Below are positions 16,427 through 24,475 of a stretch of DNA of 64,000 nt, piece after piece. Positions within the stretch are counted from its first letter, which is position 1. Each line of letters opens with the position of its first letter. This stretch comes from Streptomyces yatensis. GTDB taxonomy: Bacteria; Actinomycetota; Actinomycetes; Streptomycetales; Streptomycetaceae. The notes beneath the pieces are model-generated. The model worked only from the letters and a program-made list of their open reading frames with translations, was not told the origin of the DNA and searched no databases. Location of the stretch: NCBI RefSeq assembly GCF_018069625.1, contig NZ_CP072941.1, positions 372,001 to 436,000 of the forward strand, read 5' to 3'. Position numbers and translations under genes: made by a program.

Positions 16427-16971
16427 ACCGGGCTCCCGACCCGCATCAGGAGCCGGCAGGCGGGATCGCCGTCCCGCAGACACGCGGTGGCGCAGTTGCT
16501 GGTGAGTTCGACCCCGAGCCCCTCCGACCAGCCGGCGTGGATGTCCGTGCACGGGCACTTGTAGCCGTCGAGCGAACCGGCCATCCGGACCATCACCACG
16601 GCGAAGTTCTGCCGCATGGTCAGCTCGATCTCCCCGTCCGGGAGCACCGCGGTCGCCCCGTCCCGCAGCTCGCTCGGGAACATCCACTCGGAGCAGGCGT
16701 CATACCGGCGGCGGAGCTCCTCGAGGTCCGCCGCGGGCTTTCCGCCGAACTGACGGGCTATCCGTTTGCCCACCTGGACGGCCACATACCGCAGCGCCTC
16801 GGCGTTGATCTCATTGGCCACCGCGTGTCCGAACCGCTTCGCCACCCCCTGGTACCAGCGGGCGTCGTGCAGCCACCACTGCCGGTACACATCCATGGTC
16901 CTGGGCCGCGGGGTCGTACCGGGACTCGTACCGGAGCTCGTACCGGGACTCGTACGGTCGACCGCGGTCAT
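16423..16971 (-). CDS. L-2-amino-thiazoline-4-carboxylate hydrolase-like protein
   Basis: A 182-aa protein without certain function. It starts with a low-complexity SPGT/SSGT repeat, then MDVYRQWWLHDARWYQGVAKRFG and a helical region. The C-terminal half is cysteine-rich, with CPCTDIHAGWSEGLG and NCATACLRDGDPACRLLMRV. The final GDPxC pattern resembles the ATC-hydrolase/4-vinyl-reductase-like ligand-binding fold. ATC hydrolases open a thiazoline ring; here a ring-forming or ring-opening role in the pathway is speculation. The start overlaps the AMP-ligase stop by ATGA and the end overlaps the epimerase start, so it is firmly within the operon. An alternative start is the in-frame ATG at 16896, after the repeat. 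Confidence 0.5.
   Translation of the reverse strand: MTAVDRTSPGTSSGTSPGTTPRPRTMDVYRQWWLHDARWYQGVAKRFGHAVANEINAEALRYVAVQVGKRIARQFGGKPAADLEELRRRYDACSEWMFPSELRDGATAVLPDGEIELTMRQNFAVVMVRMAGSLDGYKCPCTDIHAGWSEGLGVELTSNCATACLRDGDPACRLLMRVGSPV
16914..16961. repeat. 12-bp tandem repeat inside coding sequence
   Basis: TCGTACCGGGAC-type 12-mers occur three times (16914, 16926, 16938) with a partial fourth copy. They encode the SPGT/SSGT repeats at the N-terminus of the ATC-hydrolase-like protein on the minus strand. Confidence 0.75.
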
Positions 16972-18665
16972 CGCACCTTCCCGTCCAGCTCGCCGGCGGC
17001 CACCCGGGCCCGGAAGCGTTCGCGCATCTCCCGCTTGAGCACCTTGCCGGTGGCTCCCTTCACCACCTCGCTCGCGTCCATCCGCAGCGCTCCGGTCAGC
17101 TGCGGGAAGCCCGCGGCGATCAGCACCTGGTTGACCTCGGCCGTCCATCGGGCGTCGTCGGTCTTGGTGTCCGCCGCGTCCGCGCGCATCTGCAGCAGGG
17201 CGTAGGCGTCGGCGGTCCCGTCGCCGTCCCAGTCCGCCCGTACGCCCTCGGGGGCGACCGCCACCACCGTGCAGTCCTCCAGCTCGGACATCTCGCGCAG
17301 CAGCAACTCCTCGGTGCGGGTGCTGAACACGATGCCCGTGGGGGTGCGGATCGCGTCCGGTGCGCGGTCCAGGTGGTAAAAGTTTCCCTCCTCGTCCCGA
17401 TAGGAGAGATCGCCGGTGAGCCAGTAGCCACCGAGCCGCAGCCGGTGGAAGGTCAGCGAGTCGTTCCAGTATCCGGGGGTGAGCGTGGGCGAGCGCACGC
17501 CGAGGCGGCCGATCTCGCCGGGTGGCAGTGGTGTGCCGTCCTCGGAGAGCACCGCCGCCTCGGCGAAGCTCATCGGTTTGCCGACGCAGCGCGAAAAGGA
17601 CGATCTGCCGGGCTTGTGTCCGTTGTGGAAAAGCGAGTAGCCGGTCTCGGAGGAGCCGAGCCCGTCGGTGAAGACGGAGCCGGGCACCCGGCGCCGCTTC
17701 AGGTCCCGGCCGACCGTCTCATGGCTGCCCTGCTCGATCAGCGCCTTGATATGGGTCTCGTGCGCCGCGTCCCCGGTGTTGTACCACGCCTCCACGCTGG
17801 ACAGATCGCGGGCGGAGAGATCCTGGGCCGCCATCTCCCCGTAGGTTCCGGCGAACGCGAATACCGTGGTGGGGCGGAACGTCTCCATGGCGTCCAGGAC
17901 GTCGGTCCCCCGCTGGCTGGACAGCATGGATACGGGCGAGCGCAGCAGGAAGCCGAACAGCATGACCGAGATGGCGGCGTTGTGCGAGCCGGGCAGCGCG
18001 ACCAGCAGCCTGCCCATCGCGGAGCCGACCGACAGCTTCAGCCGGTGCAGTTGCGCATAGAGCAGGGTCTGATGCGTATGCGGAACGGCCTTGGGCATCC
18101 CGGTGGTACCCGAGGAGTGCGAGATGATGATCGGATCGGTGGCGTGGTGGGAGTACGGATAGGCCGCGGGGAGGGGCTCGCGTTCCTCCGTGCGGATGTC
18201 GGCCGCCGTGACACAGAAGCCGAGGCCCAGTTCGGCGCAGTCGGGGGCGAGGACCGCGTGATGGGCCCGGTCGGTGACGGCCCCTACCGCGCCCTGGCGC
18301 CGCACATACTCGCGGGCGATCTCCGGGCGGAGGTTGCCGTTGACGAAGGAGGGGATCGCGCCCAGGGAGGTGAGGGCGAGGAAGTTGATGGCGAACTCGG
18401 TGCTGGAATAGGTCTGGATCGCCACCGGGTCGCGGGGCCCGACGCCCTGTGCGTGGAACCAGCCCGCGTAGATCTCCACGGCCTCGTGCAGCTCGCCCAG
18501 GGTCAGCACCTCGGGGTGGCCGCCGTCCGGGGCCTGCCAGGTGGCGTCGGTCCACAGGACCTGCTCGTCGAGCTCTCTGCCGTACGCCTTCAGCCGGTGG
18601 ATCACATTCCCGGCCCCCAGGGCGGCGTCCTCGCTGATCCGCGCGCGTTCCTGCTTGGTGATCAT
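16968..18665 (-). CDS. AMP-dependent synthetase/ligase (second adenylating enzyme of the cluster)
   Basis: A 565-aa ANL-superfamily enzyme. Motifs: ISHSSGTTGMPKAVPHTH (A3), DGLGSSETGYSLFHNG (A5), GYWLTGDLSYRDEEGNFYHLDR (A7/A8 region) and the C-terminal lysine in VVKGATGKVLKREMRE. These should support adenylation of a carboxylic acid and transfer to CoA or a carrier protein. It differs clearly from the 461-aa ligase upstream in the operon, so two different acids, or two steps, are probably activated. One could load the aromatic starter and the other a fatty or extender acid, or couple the finished acid to an amine (inference). ATGA overlaps at both ends keep it in the operon. Confidence 0.87.
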   Translation of the reverse strand: MITKQERARISEDAALGAGNVIHRLKAYGRELDEQVLWTDATWQAPDGGHPEVLTLGELHEAVEIYAGWFHAQGVGPRDPVAIQTYSSTEFAINFLALTSLGAIPSFVNGNLRPEIAREYVRRQGAVGAVTDRAHHAVLAPDCAELGLGFCVTAADIRTEEREPLPAAYPYSHHATDPIIISHSSGTTGMPKAVPHTHQTLLYAQLHRLKLSVGSAMGRLLVALPGSHNAAISVMLFGFLLRSPVSMLSSQRGTDVLDAMETFRPTTVFAFAGTYGEMAAQDLSARDLSSVEAWYNTGDAAHETHIKALIEQGSHETVGRDLKRRRVPGSVFTDGLGSSETGYSLFHNGHKPGRSSFSRCVGKPMSFAEAAVLSEDGTPLPPGEIGRLGVRSPTLTPGYWNDSLTFHRLRLGGYWLTGDLSYRDEEGNFYHLDRAPDAIRTPTGIVFSTRTEELLLREMSELEDCTVVAVAPEGVRADWDGDGTADAYALLQMRADAADTKTDDARWTAEVNQVLIAAGFPQLTGALRMDASEVVKGATGKVLKREMRERFRARVAAGELDGKVR

Positions 18666-19264
18666 GATGTGGTTCCTTGGATTCGGGCGGCCAGCTCGAC
18701 CAGGCCGCGAAGGGTGCCGTACTCCCCCGAGGGGGTGGCCGGGGTGTCGGGCGGGAGGCTCGGGACCGGGTCGTCCCGGTCCAGCACGATCGCCACGGCC
18801 AGGTCCGCGGCGGGTGGGCCGGTGCGCAGCTCGCGGTAGGCCGCCGTGGTGCGCTCGGTGCAGGTCAGCTCGACCCCGATGAGCACGATCCGGTCCAGCT
18901 CCTCGTCCTCCCGCAGCAGTTCCGCGGTGGCCAGCAGCTCACCGGCCGGGTCCGCCACGGTGGACAGGCAGAGCAGCGGTCCGGTGATGGCGAACTCGAG
19001 GCTGAGCCGGCCGAGGACCGCGTTCGCGGTGGACTGCATGAACAGCAGCGGATTGTGCACCTGACCGGCCACGAGCAGGCGGCTGCCGAGATCGAGGGTG
19101 GCGGCGTCCCCCATCGTGCTGACCAGGACCATGGCGGTTCTGGAGCCGTCACCCGGCCGGGCGGTCAGACATCGCTCGACGGCCTGGTGCACCATCGGGC
19201 TGAAGGTGGACTCCACAAAACCGGCGACTGGCGGCGCGGACGGACCGGATATCGCGGCGATCAT
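18662..19264 (-). CDS. Half-length beta-ketoacyl-synthase-like protein (Ketoacyl-synt_2-like)
   Basis: A 200-aa protein corresponding to the N-terminal half of a ketosynthase fold. The segment FMQSTANAVLGRLSLEFAITGPLLCLSTVADPAGELLATAEL resembles the KS active-site loop region (quoted here as QSTANAVLGRLSLEF and ITGPLLCLSTVADP), but the nucleophilic Cys within an A-C-x-S context and both catalytic histidines are absent. Small proteins of this kind occur next to full ketosynthases in aryl-polyene and related type II systems. It overlaps the full ketosynthase by ATGA, so the two are probably made together and may pair as a heterodimer, like a chain-length factor (inference). Confidence 0.6.
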   Translation of the reverse strand: MIAAISGPSAPPVAGFVESTFSPMVHQAVERCLTARPGDGSRTAMVLVSTMGDAATLDLGSRLLVAGQVHNPLLFMQSTANAVLGRLSLEFAITGPLLCLSTVADPAGELLATAELLREDEELDRIVLIGVELTCTERTTAAYRELRTGPPAADLAVAIVLDRDDPVPSLPPDTPATPSGEYGTLRGLVELAARIQGTTS

Positions 19265-20454
19265 GCTCGCTCCAGTACCAGTGCGGTGTTGGCGCCACCG
19301 AACGCGGCGTTGACGGTGAGCGCACGCCGGAGCTCGGCCTTGTGGGGGCGGTTCGGCACATAGTCGAGATCGCAGTGTGGATCCGGTTCGGTGAACCCGG
19401 CGGTGGGCGGCAGGACCCCGTCCCGCAGCGCGAGCAGGGTGATCACGAGTTCCACCGCTCCGGCCGCCTCCAGCAGATGTCCCGTGGTGCTCTTGGTCGA
19501 ACTCACCGGTACGCGGGCCGCGTCCGCGCCGAAGAGCGTGCGCAGTCCGCGCGTCTCGGCGGGGTCGTTGTGCCGGGTCCCGGTGCCATGCGCGTTCACG
19601 TAGTCGATCCGCGGGCCGCCCGCACGCCGCAGGGCCCGGCCGGCGGCCGCGACCAGCCCGGCGCCTTCCGGATGGGGCCGCGCGATGTGGTGGGCGTCGC
19701 CGGCGGCGCCCCAGCCGGTCAGCGCGGCGAGCGCACGTGCTCCCCTGCGCCGGGCACCGTCGACGGATTCGAGCACGATGGCGGCGGCTCCGTCCCCGAG
19801 CAGCAGACCGCTGCGGTCGGCGCAGAACGGCCGCACCATTCCGTCCCGGGACAGGGCGAATCCCGAGTCGAACTTGGCCAGGTTCTCCTCCTCCACCAGG
19901 TACGCCCCCGCGCAGATCGCGGTCTCCGCCCGGCCGGAGGCGATGAGCCGGCAGCCATGCGCGATCGCCGCGGCCGAGGCGACGCACGCGCCGGTGAACG
20001 CCAGCCGGGGGCCGCGCACGCCGAGCGTGTCCGCGAGGGTCTCGGCCTGCCAGGCGGGCACGGTCTCAGCGGCGCCGCCGGAGGCCGCCGCGCCGGGAGA
20101 GCCAGGAGGGCCGGGAGGGCCGGGAGTGCTCGGAGTGCCGGGAGCGTCCCGGGCGCGCCAGAAGCGGGTCAGCCCGGTGAAATCGCCCGCGGTCCCCACC
20201 AGGACGGCGGCCCGCGCACCCGTCGGCAGCCCGGCCATGCCGACCGCCGCCGCGGCGACCTCGGCCAGCACGTCGCGCAGCGGGGCGGCCGGGCCACAGG
20301 TGGCGGCCAGGCCCGTTCGGTACGGGCCGATGTCGAAGCGGGTGATCGGCGCGAAGGCGGGTCTCCCGTCGAAGACACCCTCCCGCAGCGCGTCCGCCCC
20401 GGTGCCGAAGGCCGTACGCACCCCGAATCCGGTCAGCAGCACCTCACGACTCAT
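19261..20454 (-). CDS. Beta-ketoacyl-ACP synthase (KAS II/FabF type)
   Basis: A 397-aa discrete ketosynthase with the full catalytic set: Cys in FTGACVASAAAIAHG, His in NAHGTGTRHNDPAE and His in STTGHLLEAAGAVE. It should catalyse decarboxylative Claisen condensation between a thioester-bound starter and malonyl-ACP. Around residues 97-118 it carries an unusual Pro/Gly-rich insertion (GTPSTPGPPGPPGSPG) not found in ordinary FabF. The gene lies directly downstream of two carrier-protein genes (11-bp overlap with the first) and upstream of the half-KS gene. With the neighbouring 3-amino-4-hydroxybenzoate enzymes it probably extends an aromatic starter. Confidence 0.88.
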   Translation of the reverse strand: MSREVLLTGFGVRTAFGTGADALREGVFDGRPAFAPITRFDIGPYRTGLAATCGPAAPLRDVLAEVAAAAVGMAGLPTGARAAVLVGTAGDFTGLTRFWRARDAPGTPSTPGPPGPPGSPGAAASGGAAETVPAWQAETLADTLGVRGPRLAFTGACVASAAAIAHGCRLIASGRAETAICAGAYLVEEENLAKFDSGFALSRDGMVRPFCADRSGLLLGDGAAAIVLESVDGARRRGARALAALTGWGAAGDAHHIARPHPEGAGLVAAAGRALRRAGGPRIDYVNAHGTGTRHNDPAETRGLRTLFGADAARVPVSSTKSTTGHLLEAAGAVELVITLLALRDGVLPPTAGFTEPDPHCDLDYVPNRPHKAELRRALTVNAAFGGANTALVLERA

Positions 20455-20707
20455 GGATGTCCACCAGGTAGTCGGTGATCCGGCGGATCGAGGTGAACTC
20501 GGCGAGGAAGGCTTCCGCCGGCTCGATCTCCAGGCCGTACCGCAGCTCCAGTTGGTGCAAAAACCACACCAACCCGAGTGAGTCCAGGGCGAGTTCGGCG
20601 TCGTCGTCCAGGCCGGGCGGCAGTTCGGCGAAGATCTTGGGGTCGGACAGCAGCTCCCGCACGGCGTCGGTGGTGATCCCCGGCCGGGTCTCGGATTCCG
20701 CGGTCAT
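20444..20707 (-). CDS. Acyl carrier protein (first of two)
   Basis: An 87-aa carrier protein. The phosphopantetheine serine is in ELALDSLGLVWFLHQLELRYG, followed by the helix III acidic region IEPAEAFLAEFTSIRRITDYL. The pattern after DSLG (LVWFLHQLE) is unlike housekeeping ACPs and suggests a dedicated secondary-metabolism partner. It overlaps the second ACP gene by ATGA and the ketosynthase by 11 bp. Two carrier proteins next to one ketosynthase could separate starter loading from extender loading (inference). Confidence 0.87.
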   Translation of the reverse strand: MTAESETRPGITTDAVRELLSDPKIFAELPPGLDDDAELALDSLGLVWFLHQLELRYGLEIEPAEAFLAEFTSIRRITDYLVDIHES

Positions 20708-20976
20708 GCCGTGGCGCCCCGCCCGACGACCTCGTTGATCAGGTCGCCCAGGTTCATGGCGCCGGCCTGTTCGATGTCACCGTCGGGGAACTTCACGTCG
20801 AACCGGCGCTCCAGACGGAGAAGCAGCTCGATCAGGCCCAGGGAGTCGATGTCGATTCCGCCGGTGCCCATGGGGCTGTCATCGCTGATCTCGTCCGCGT
20901 CGAGCGGATGGTTCATCTCCTCGCTGATCGTGCTGAGCACGAAGTCGCGGATCTCCTTCTGCAACGCCGTCTGCAT
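20704..20976 (-). CDS. Acyl carrier protein (second of two)
   Basis: A 90-aa carrier protein with the attachment motif GGIDIDSLGLIELLLRLERRFD and an acidic recognition helix (KFPDGDIEQAGAMNLGDLI). ATG 20976 is chosen because the protein then begins MQTALQKEIRDFVLSTISEE, a typical ACP helix I; the longer open frame upstream is unrelated sequence. It is separated by 67 bp from the end of the loading ligase gene and overlaps the other ACP gene. Confidence 0.88.
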   Translation of the reverse strand: MQTALQKEIRDFVLSTISEEMNHPLDADEISDDSPMGTGGIDIDSLGLIELLLRLERRFDVKFPDGDIEQAGAMNLGDLINEVVGRGATA

Positions 20977-21043
20977 GGTGCGCAACCTTTCTGTGCCACG
21001 GAATCGGTGGGGGCGGGCGGCAAGGGCCGGGGGCGGCGGGTCC

Positions 21044-22429
21044 TCAGCGATCGGGAGCGCGGGCGAGCAGGGTGTCGCGGCGCCTGACGAGCTTGCCGTT
21101 GGAGGTGCGGGGCAGGTCCGCCAGGACATGGACGACGCGGGGCACCTTGTAGTCGGCCAGCCGGTCCCGGCACCAGCGCAGTAATTCCCCCGTCGAGGGG
21201 CCGTCCGGCGCGACGGACACATAGGCCTCGGTGGCGCCGGCGTGCACGACCACGGCTCCGTTGACCCCGGGGTGGCGGCACAACACGGCTTCGACCTCGG
21301 TCAGATCGACCTTGAGGCCGCCGATGACCACCAGGGAGTCGCCACGGCCCAGCAGCCGCACGGCGCCGGAGGCATCCAGTTCGGCCCGGTCGTGGGTGTG
21401 CAGCCAGCCGTCCGCGTACCGGTCGCCGCCGGAATCGTGCAGATACGGTGAGCCGTCCGGCAGCCAGACGTCCAGCTCGCCCTCGCGGACGCGCAGCCGC
21501 ACCCCGGGGGCCGGCCGGCCGGCCGAGGGCCTCGACGCGCCGCTCACCTCCATCGCGATGACGCCGGTCTCGGTGGTCCCGTACGACTCGCCGACGCCGG
21601 TGCCGAACCGGTCGGCGAACCGTATGGCGGTCTGCGCCGGCATGATCTCCCCGCCCGAGACCGCCGCGCGCAGGGCGGGCAGCGCGGGCAGGTCCCGGGC
21701 GGTGCTCAGCAGCTCGTAGTGGAACGGTGTGCCGAAGATGACGTGGACGTCGTGACGCGCGGCGGCGGCCAGGATGTCCTTGGCCGACACCCGTCGCGCG
21801 AAGACCGCCGAGACGCCCGCGGCGAGGGAGTGCAGCACCCCGGCGATCAGGCCGAAACTGTGCGCGGTCGAGCTCAGCAGCAACACCCGCTCGCCCGGGG
21901 CCGGCATCCCCTCGATCCGGGTGAACCGCTCGATCTCGGCCGCCAGGGAGGCCGCGGTCCGCCCGATCACCTTGGGCAGCCCGGTGGAGCCCGAGCTGAA
22001 CTGCACCAGCCGGTGCTCGGTCGCCGCCGGGCGGCCGTCCGGGTACCGGGAGGTGACCACCTCGTACCGGGGCTCGAACCTGAGCGACGAGCGGCCCGCC
22101 GTACCCGCGCCGACCATGAACTGCGGGTGGCACAACGAGCGCAGGGCGTCGACTTCCGACGGTTTGAGCCGGTGGTCGACCAGCATCACCTGGGCGCCCA
22201 GCCGCCACAGCGCGAGCAGTACCTCTATCTGGGTGCAGCTCGGTGGTATCTGGAGCATCACCGTATGCCCCTCGCCGACGCCGTGCCCGGCGAAGACCGC
22301 CGCTTCCGCGGCCACGGCGGCCCGGACCTCGCCGCGGCTCACCGGGTGGTCACCGTGGACGAGGTAGGGCAGCTCGTCGGGATGGGCGTCGAACAGCCGC
22401 TCAAGGAGCTCCCGCATGCGGACGCTCAT
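21044..22429 (-). CDS. AMP ligase, probable 3-amino-4-hydroxybenzoate:ACP/CoA ligase; contains a TTA codon
   Basis: A 461-aa ANL enzyme, short for the family. Motifs: VQFSSGSTGLPKVIGR (A3), GESYGTTETGVIAMEV (A5), HTHDRAELDASGAVRLLGRGDSLVVIGGLKVDLTEVE (A7-A8, quoted in part), and the C-terminal lysine in LPRTSNGKLVRRRD. Compact aryl-acid ligases of this sort activate benzoates and load carrier proteins. It lies directly after the GriH-like gene (stop and start share TGATG) and before the two ACPs, the natural place for the starter-loading enzyme. Codon 416 (21184-21182) is TTA, so translation may depend on bldA and late growth. Substrate assignment is inference. Confidence 0.8.
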   Translation of the reverse strand: MSVRMRELLERLFDAHPDELPYLVHGDHPVSRGEVRAAVAAEAAVFAGHGVGEGHTVMLQIPPSCTQIEVLLALWRLGAQVMLVDHRLKPSEVDALRSLCHPQFMVGAGTAGRSSLRFEPRYEVVTSRYPDGRPAATEHRLVQFSSGSTGLPKVIGRTAASLAAEIERFTRIEGMPAPGERVLLLSSTAHSFGLIAGVLHSLAAGVSAVFARRVSAKDILAAAARHDVHVIFGTPFHYELLSTARDLPALPALRAAVSGGEIMPAQTAIRFADRFGTGVGESYGTTETGVIAMEVSGASRPSAGRPAPGVRLRVREGELDVWLPDGSPYLHDSGGDRYADGWLHTHDRAELDASGAVRLLGRGDSLVVIGGLKVDLTEVEAVLCRHPGVNGAVVVHAGATEAYVSVAPDGPSTGELLRWCRDRLADYKVPRVVHVLADLPRTSNGKLVRRRDTLLARAPDR

Positions 22430-23469
22430 CAGTTTTCCTTGCAGAACTCGCCGATGGGAAAGCCCACATGGCGCTGGTCCGTGGCCAGATAGCCGAGGAG
22501 TTCGTCGCCGCGCCGCAGCTCGGTGACGTTGTGCACCTTGCCGCCGGGCCCGAGCACCCGCACATGCCAGTCGTCCTGGACGGCGAGGCTCACCACGATG
22601 CCGTCGGCCGATCTCGCGGTGATGGTCAGCAGCGGCCGGGACTCCAGCTTGGCCCGGCCGACCGTGACCGGCCGGGTCCGGCCCTCGGCGTTGACGGCCA
22701 GGGTCGTGCTGCCCGAGCGCAGCTCGCTCAGGTAGTTGGTCCGGTTCTCCGGGCCGAGCACATAGGAGTGCAGGGCGCCGGCGTTGACCCGGAACGGGCG
22801 GGTCGGCATGTACGGCAGCGGATGGGTCTCGCTGCAGCACAGGATGAAGCCGGTCGAGTACGAGCCGACGAGGATGCCCTCGTCCTCGGCGAAATGCGTG
22901 CAGGTGTCCACGCACACCCGGTCGCCGAGCCCATGGTGCTCGATGCGGTCGACGGTCAGCGTCGTCAGCTCCAGTGGGGAGGTTCCGGCTTCGAGCAGCC
23001 GGGCCAGCGCGAACACCTCGCCGGCGTCGGAGGGAGCCAGCAGGACTCCGTCCGAACCGCGTTCCAGCACCTCCAGGACGGTGGCGGCTTCCTCCAGATC
23101 GGCGCAGACGGTGATCAGCTTTCCGGCGGAGCGGTCCGCGGCGGCGAGCACGATCTCCAGCGGGATCTTGGTCGGGTCGGCGAAGCGGACCACGGTGAGG
23201 GGCAGCGCGACGGCGGCCTCGCACGCCAGCCGCAGCGACGGTTCGTCGTGTACGTCGACCCACGCGGCGGTGTCGGCGCCGAGGTCGTACAGCTCCTTCT
23301 CCTCGGTCACCACCGTGGTGGTGACGCCGGTGACGGTGGGGGGCAGTGCGGCGAGGACGGCTTCGTCATCGCAGAGCACGCCCTGCATCCGCGTATGGAT
23401 GGCGGCGTCGACGATGGATTCGAGCTGGGTCTGCGGAACGGCTCGGAGATCGATCCATGCGAACTTCAT
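22429..23469 (-). CDS. griH: GriH-like 3-amino-4-hydroxybenzoate synthase (3-dehydroquinate synthase II family)
   Basis: A 346-aa protein of the archaeal-type AroB' family, whose GriH member converts the C7 amino sugar phosphate made by GriI into 3-amino-4-hydroxybenzoate. Family stretches are [13 protein letters not shown] at the start, LPLTVVRFADPTKIPLEIVLAAA, GSDGVLLAPSDAGEVFALARLLE, and the metal/active-site region GSYSTGFILCCSETHPLPYMPTRPF followed by RVNAGALHSYVLGP (quoted in parts). Length matches the family (about 350). The start overlaps the stop of the GriI-like gene by ATGA. A housekeeping shikimate role is unlikely because bacteria use the other AroB type and the neighbour is GriI-like. 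Confidence 0.88.
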   Translation of the reverse strand: MKFAWIDLRAVPQTQLESIVDAAIHTRMQGVLCDDEAVLAALPPTVTGVTTTVVTEEKELYDLGADTAAWVDVHDEPSLRLACEAAVALPLTVVRFADPTKIPLEIVLAAADRSAGKLITVCADLEEAATVLEVLERGSDGVLLAPSDAGEVFALARLLEAGTSPLELTTLTVDRIEHHGLGDRVCVDTCTHFAEDEGILVGSYSTGFILCCSETHPLPYMPTRPFRVNAGALHSYVLGPENRTNYLSELRSGSTTLAVNAEGRTRPVTVGRAKLESRPLLTITARSADGIVVSLAVQDDWHVRVLGPGGKVHNVTELRRGDELLGYLATDQRHVGFPIGEFCKEN

Positions 23470-24272
23470 ACGGCTCCTGTCGCGATCGTCGGGGGGTGGG
23501 GGGTCGTTCCGGCGTCGACGGCGTGCACGACGGCGGCCAGCCGCGCCACCAGCGAGGAGGGTGAGGGCGAGGAGAAGATCCGACGGCCGACCGCGAGGCC
23601 GCGGCACCCGGCGAGCATCAACGAGGTCGCGTGACTGATCAGGTCCGAGCCGTCGGGCGGGCCGCCCGCGGCGAGGACCGGCAGCGGACAGCTGTTCACC
23701 ACCTCGGCCATCCGGTCCATCGGCAGCGCGATCGAAGTCTTCACCAGGTCGGCGCCGAGATCGGCGGCGATGTTGACCGCGTGGGCGAGCAGCGCGGGAT
23801 CGTGCGGATCGGCGATCCGCGGCCCCCTCGGGTAGATCATCGCGAGCAGCGGCATGTTCCACATGTCGCACGAGGCCGCGACGGCCCCCAGGTCCGTGAG
23901 CTGCCGGTGCTCGGTGTCCGATCCGAGATTCACATGCACGCTCACCGCGTCCGCGCCCAGCCGTACGGCCTCTTCGACGTCGCCGACGAGCACCTTGGCA
24001 TCGGTGTCGGCCGCGTGCACCGTACCCGCACTCAGGTGAACCACCAGGGCGCAGCGGCGCAGGATGTCCGGTGCGATCGCCCGCGCCCGGCCCTTGTGGA
24101 CAACGACCGCGTCCGCGCCGCCGTCGACCAGCGCCCGGAGCAGCCCGTTCCAGCGGGCCTGGGACACCACCGGCCCATCGGACACACTGTGGTCGAGCGG
24201 GACGAAAAGATATCTTCCGTCCCCGACGCCCGAGAGCCGCCGCATCCGGAATGATTTACCAATATCGGTCAT
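23466..24272 (-). CDS. griI: GriI-like aldolase (2-amino-3,7-dideoxy-D-threo-hept-6-ulosonate synthase family)
   Basis: A 268-aa class I aldolase of the DeoC/LacD/ADH-synthase group. In grixazone biosynthesis GriI joins L-aspartate 4-semialdehyde and dihydroxyacetone phosphate, giving the precursor for GriH. Family features: [13 protein letters not shown] at the N-terminus, [28 protein letters not shown], and the probable Schiff-base lysine in [13 protein letters not shown]. The C-terminus [21 protein letters not shown] is the usual phosphate-binding end. It is the first gene of the operon; GGGAGAGG lies 14 bp upstream of ATG 24272. Together with the next gene it gives a complete two-step route to 3-amino-4-hydroxybenzoate from primary metabolites. 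Confidence 0.9.
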   Translation of the reverse strand: MTDIGKSFRMRRLSGVGDGRYLFVPLDHSVSDGPVVSQARWNGLLRALVDGGADAVVVHKGRARAIAPDILRRCALVVHLSAGTVHAADTDAKVLVGDVEEAVRLGADAVSVHVNLGSDTEHRQLTDLGAVAASCDMWNMPLLAMIYPRGPRIADPHDPALLAHAVNIAADLGADLVKTSIALPMDRMAEVVNSCPLPVLAAGGPPDGSDLISHATSLMLAGCRGLAVGRRIFSSPSPSSLVARLAAVVHAVDAGTTPHPPTIATGAV

Positions 24273-24475
24273 GTGCCAGGCACACCTCTCCCAAGGGGCG
24301 AACCACGCAGGGGGATTGCTCGGCCAGAATGGCACGTCCGCGCAATGCCGAGCGGATATCGAATCTCCATCACTCCGCGGTTATGCGGCTCTGAGGAATT
24401 TCTGAGATTGCTCTGACAGGCTGTCCGACGGCTATTACGCCGGAGCCCGAAAACCGCGTTTTCGAGGAGGCTGTT
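24273..24475. promoter_or_regulatory. Divergent promoter region of the biosynthetic cluster
   Basis: These 203 bp separate the GriI-headed operon (minus) from the flavodoxin/MFS/LysR operon (plus). The region is AT-richer than its surroundings and holds the triple repeat at 24390-24418 and a possible -10 element TATTAC at 24433-24438. It is the obvious control point for the whole cluster. Confidence 0.7.
24390..24418 (+). promoter_or_regulatory. Triple heptamer direct repeat, SARP-like binding site
   Basis: TCTGAGG (24390), TCTGAGA (24401) and TCTGACA (24412) are separated by 4-bp spacers, so they repeat at exactly 11 bp, one helical turn. This is the architecture of SARP activator sites (TCGAGNN-type heptamers with 11-bp periodicity) just upstream of a -10 element. 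A candidate -10, TATTAC, follows at 24433. No SARP gene is in the window, so the binder is unknown. Confidence 0.6.

Noticed and set aside
20087..20150. Possible CRISPR-like or satellite repeat in the ketosynthase gene
   Set aside because: The short GGGCCGGGA-type repeats are in frame and encode a Pro/Gly loop; no spacers exist.
21044..24272. Grixazone cluster
   Set aside because: GriI/GriH-like genes are present, but the phenol oxidase and carboxylic-acid-reductase genes of grixazone pathways are not seen, while ACP and ketosynthase genes are.
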